From HyVt-337 sp964428895 (GTDB taxonomy: Bacteria; Planctomycetota; Phycisphaerae; SM23-33), in contig CAYRZU010000074.1 of the NCBI GenBank assembly GCA_964428895.1, positions 1-15,829 of the forward strand: a stretch of DNA of 15,829 nt, in the 5' to 3' direction. How positions within the stretch are numbered: position 1 is the first letter of the stretch; every line of letters begins with the position of its first letter. Made by a program: the position numbers and the translations under genes. Under the pieces are notes generated by a model, which was not told the DNA's origin, did no database searches, and was given only the letters and a program-made list of their open reading frames with translations. Positions 15,779-15,829 of the stretch are shown one piece after another.

Positions 15779-15829
15779 TCAACGTCAGCGACTTTGGGAA
15801 TAGGTGTGCGTGAACGCTAAGTCACAGTC
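15779..15829. other. Unassigned right edge
   Basis: About 50 bases with no recognisable coding, AT-richer than the neighbouring gene. On the minus strand the frame of the SBBP gene is closed here by two TGA codons. It may be a rearrangement junction or a contig end. Confidence 0.4.

Noticed and set aside
15767..15780. GAAC-N6-GTTC palindrome as an SOS (LexA) box
   Set aside because: The known GAAC/GTTC type needs four, not six, bases between half-sites, and it lies within disrupted coding sequence.
12876..15820. ACGCTAAG shared by both ends of the SBBP gene (near 12877 and 15813) as a target-site duplication
   Set aside because: Eight bases are too few to separate from chance over this distance, and no transposase or terminal inverted repeats are present.

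Overview
This window reads as a GC-rich bacterial chromosome segment. It is most probably from a Planctomycetota bacterium, plausibly Phycisphaerae-like, though the class is a guess. The main clue is the LEPR-XLL motif near the N-terminus of three large exoproteins (E-P-R-L-F-L directly before the repeat domains), which is characteristic of planctomycetes. Large repeat-built surface proteins (CARDB-like, H-type-lectin-like, SBBP beta-propeller) and divergent uroporphyrinogen-decarboxylase-fold proteins fit the same picture. Phylum is inferred from protein style only; the window holds no rRNA or ribosomal marker.

Layout. (1) 1-528 is an AT-richer, gene-poor left edge. It carries an intrinsic terminator (134-164) and the 5' part of a tRNA-Gly(CCC) whose 3' half is missing (413-461, minus), so it looks like an integration or recombination boundary. 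(2) 529-2577 holds two divergent genes, a GT2 glycosyltransferase (minus) and an FkbM-family methyltransferase (plus). They share a 201-bp region with a candidate promoter for each direction, and a hairpin touches the FkbM ribosome binding site. Both products suit surface polysaccharide or glycan synthesis. (3) 2626-4850 holds two convergent UroD-fold genes. The plus-strand copy is broken by a one-base shift in a run of nine C; the minus-strand copy is intact. (4) 4921-11229 is a minus-strand run of three LEPR-XLL exoproteins: a seven-repeat CARDB-like protein and two tandemly duplicated 490-residue lectin-like proteins. Promoters and one strong terminator suggest these are separate transcription units. 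(5) 11385-12776 is a galactokinase-like GHMP kinase with altered sugar-site signature residues and a promoter so close that its mRNA is probably leaderless. (6) 12887-15778 is an SBBP protein with 14 repeats, cut at its 5' end by stop codons immediately before the conserved region. The last ~50 bases are again AT-richer and unassigned.

The genes do not form one evident pathway. The common theme is the cell surface: glycan synthesis or modification and secreted repeat proteins for adhesion or carbohydrate binding. No CRISPR array, transposase, integrase, intact tRNA or rRNA was found.
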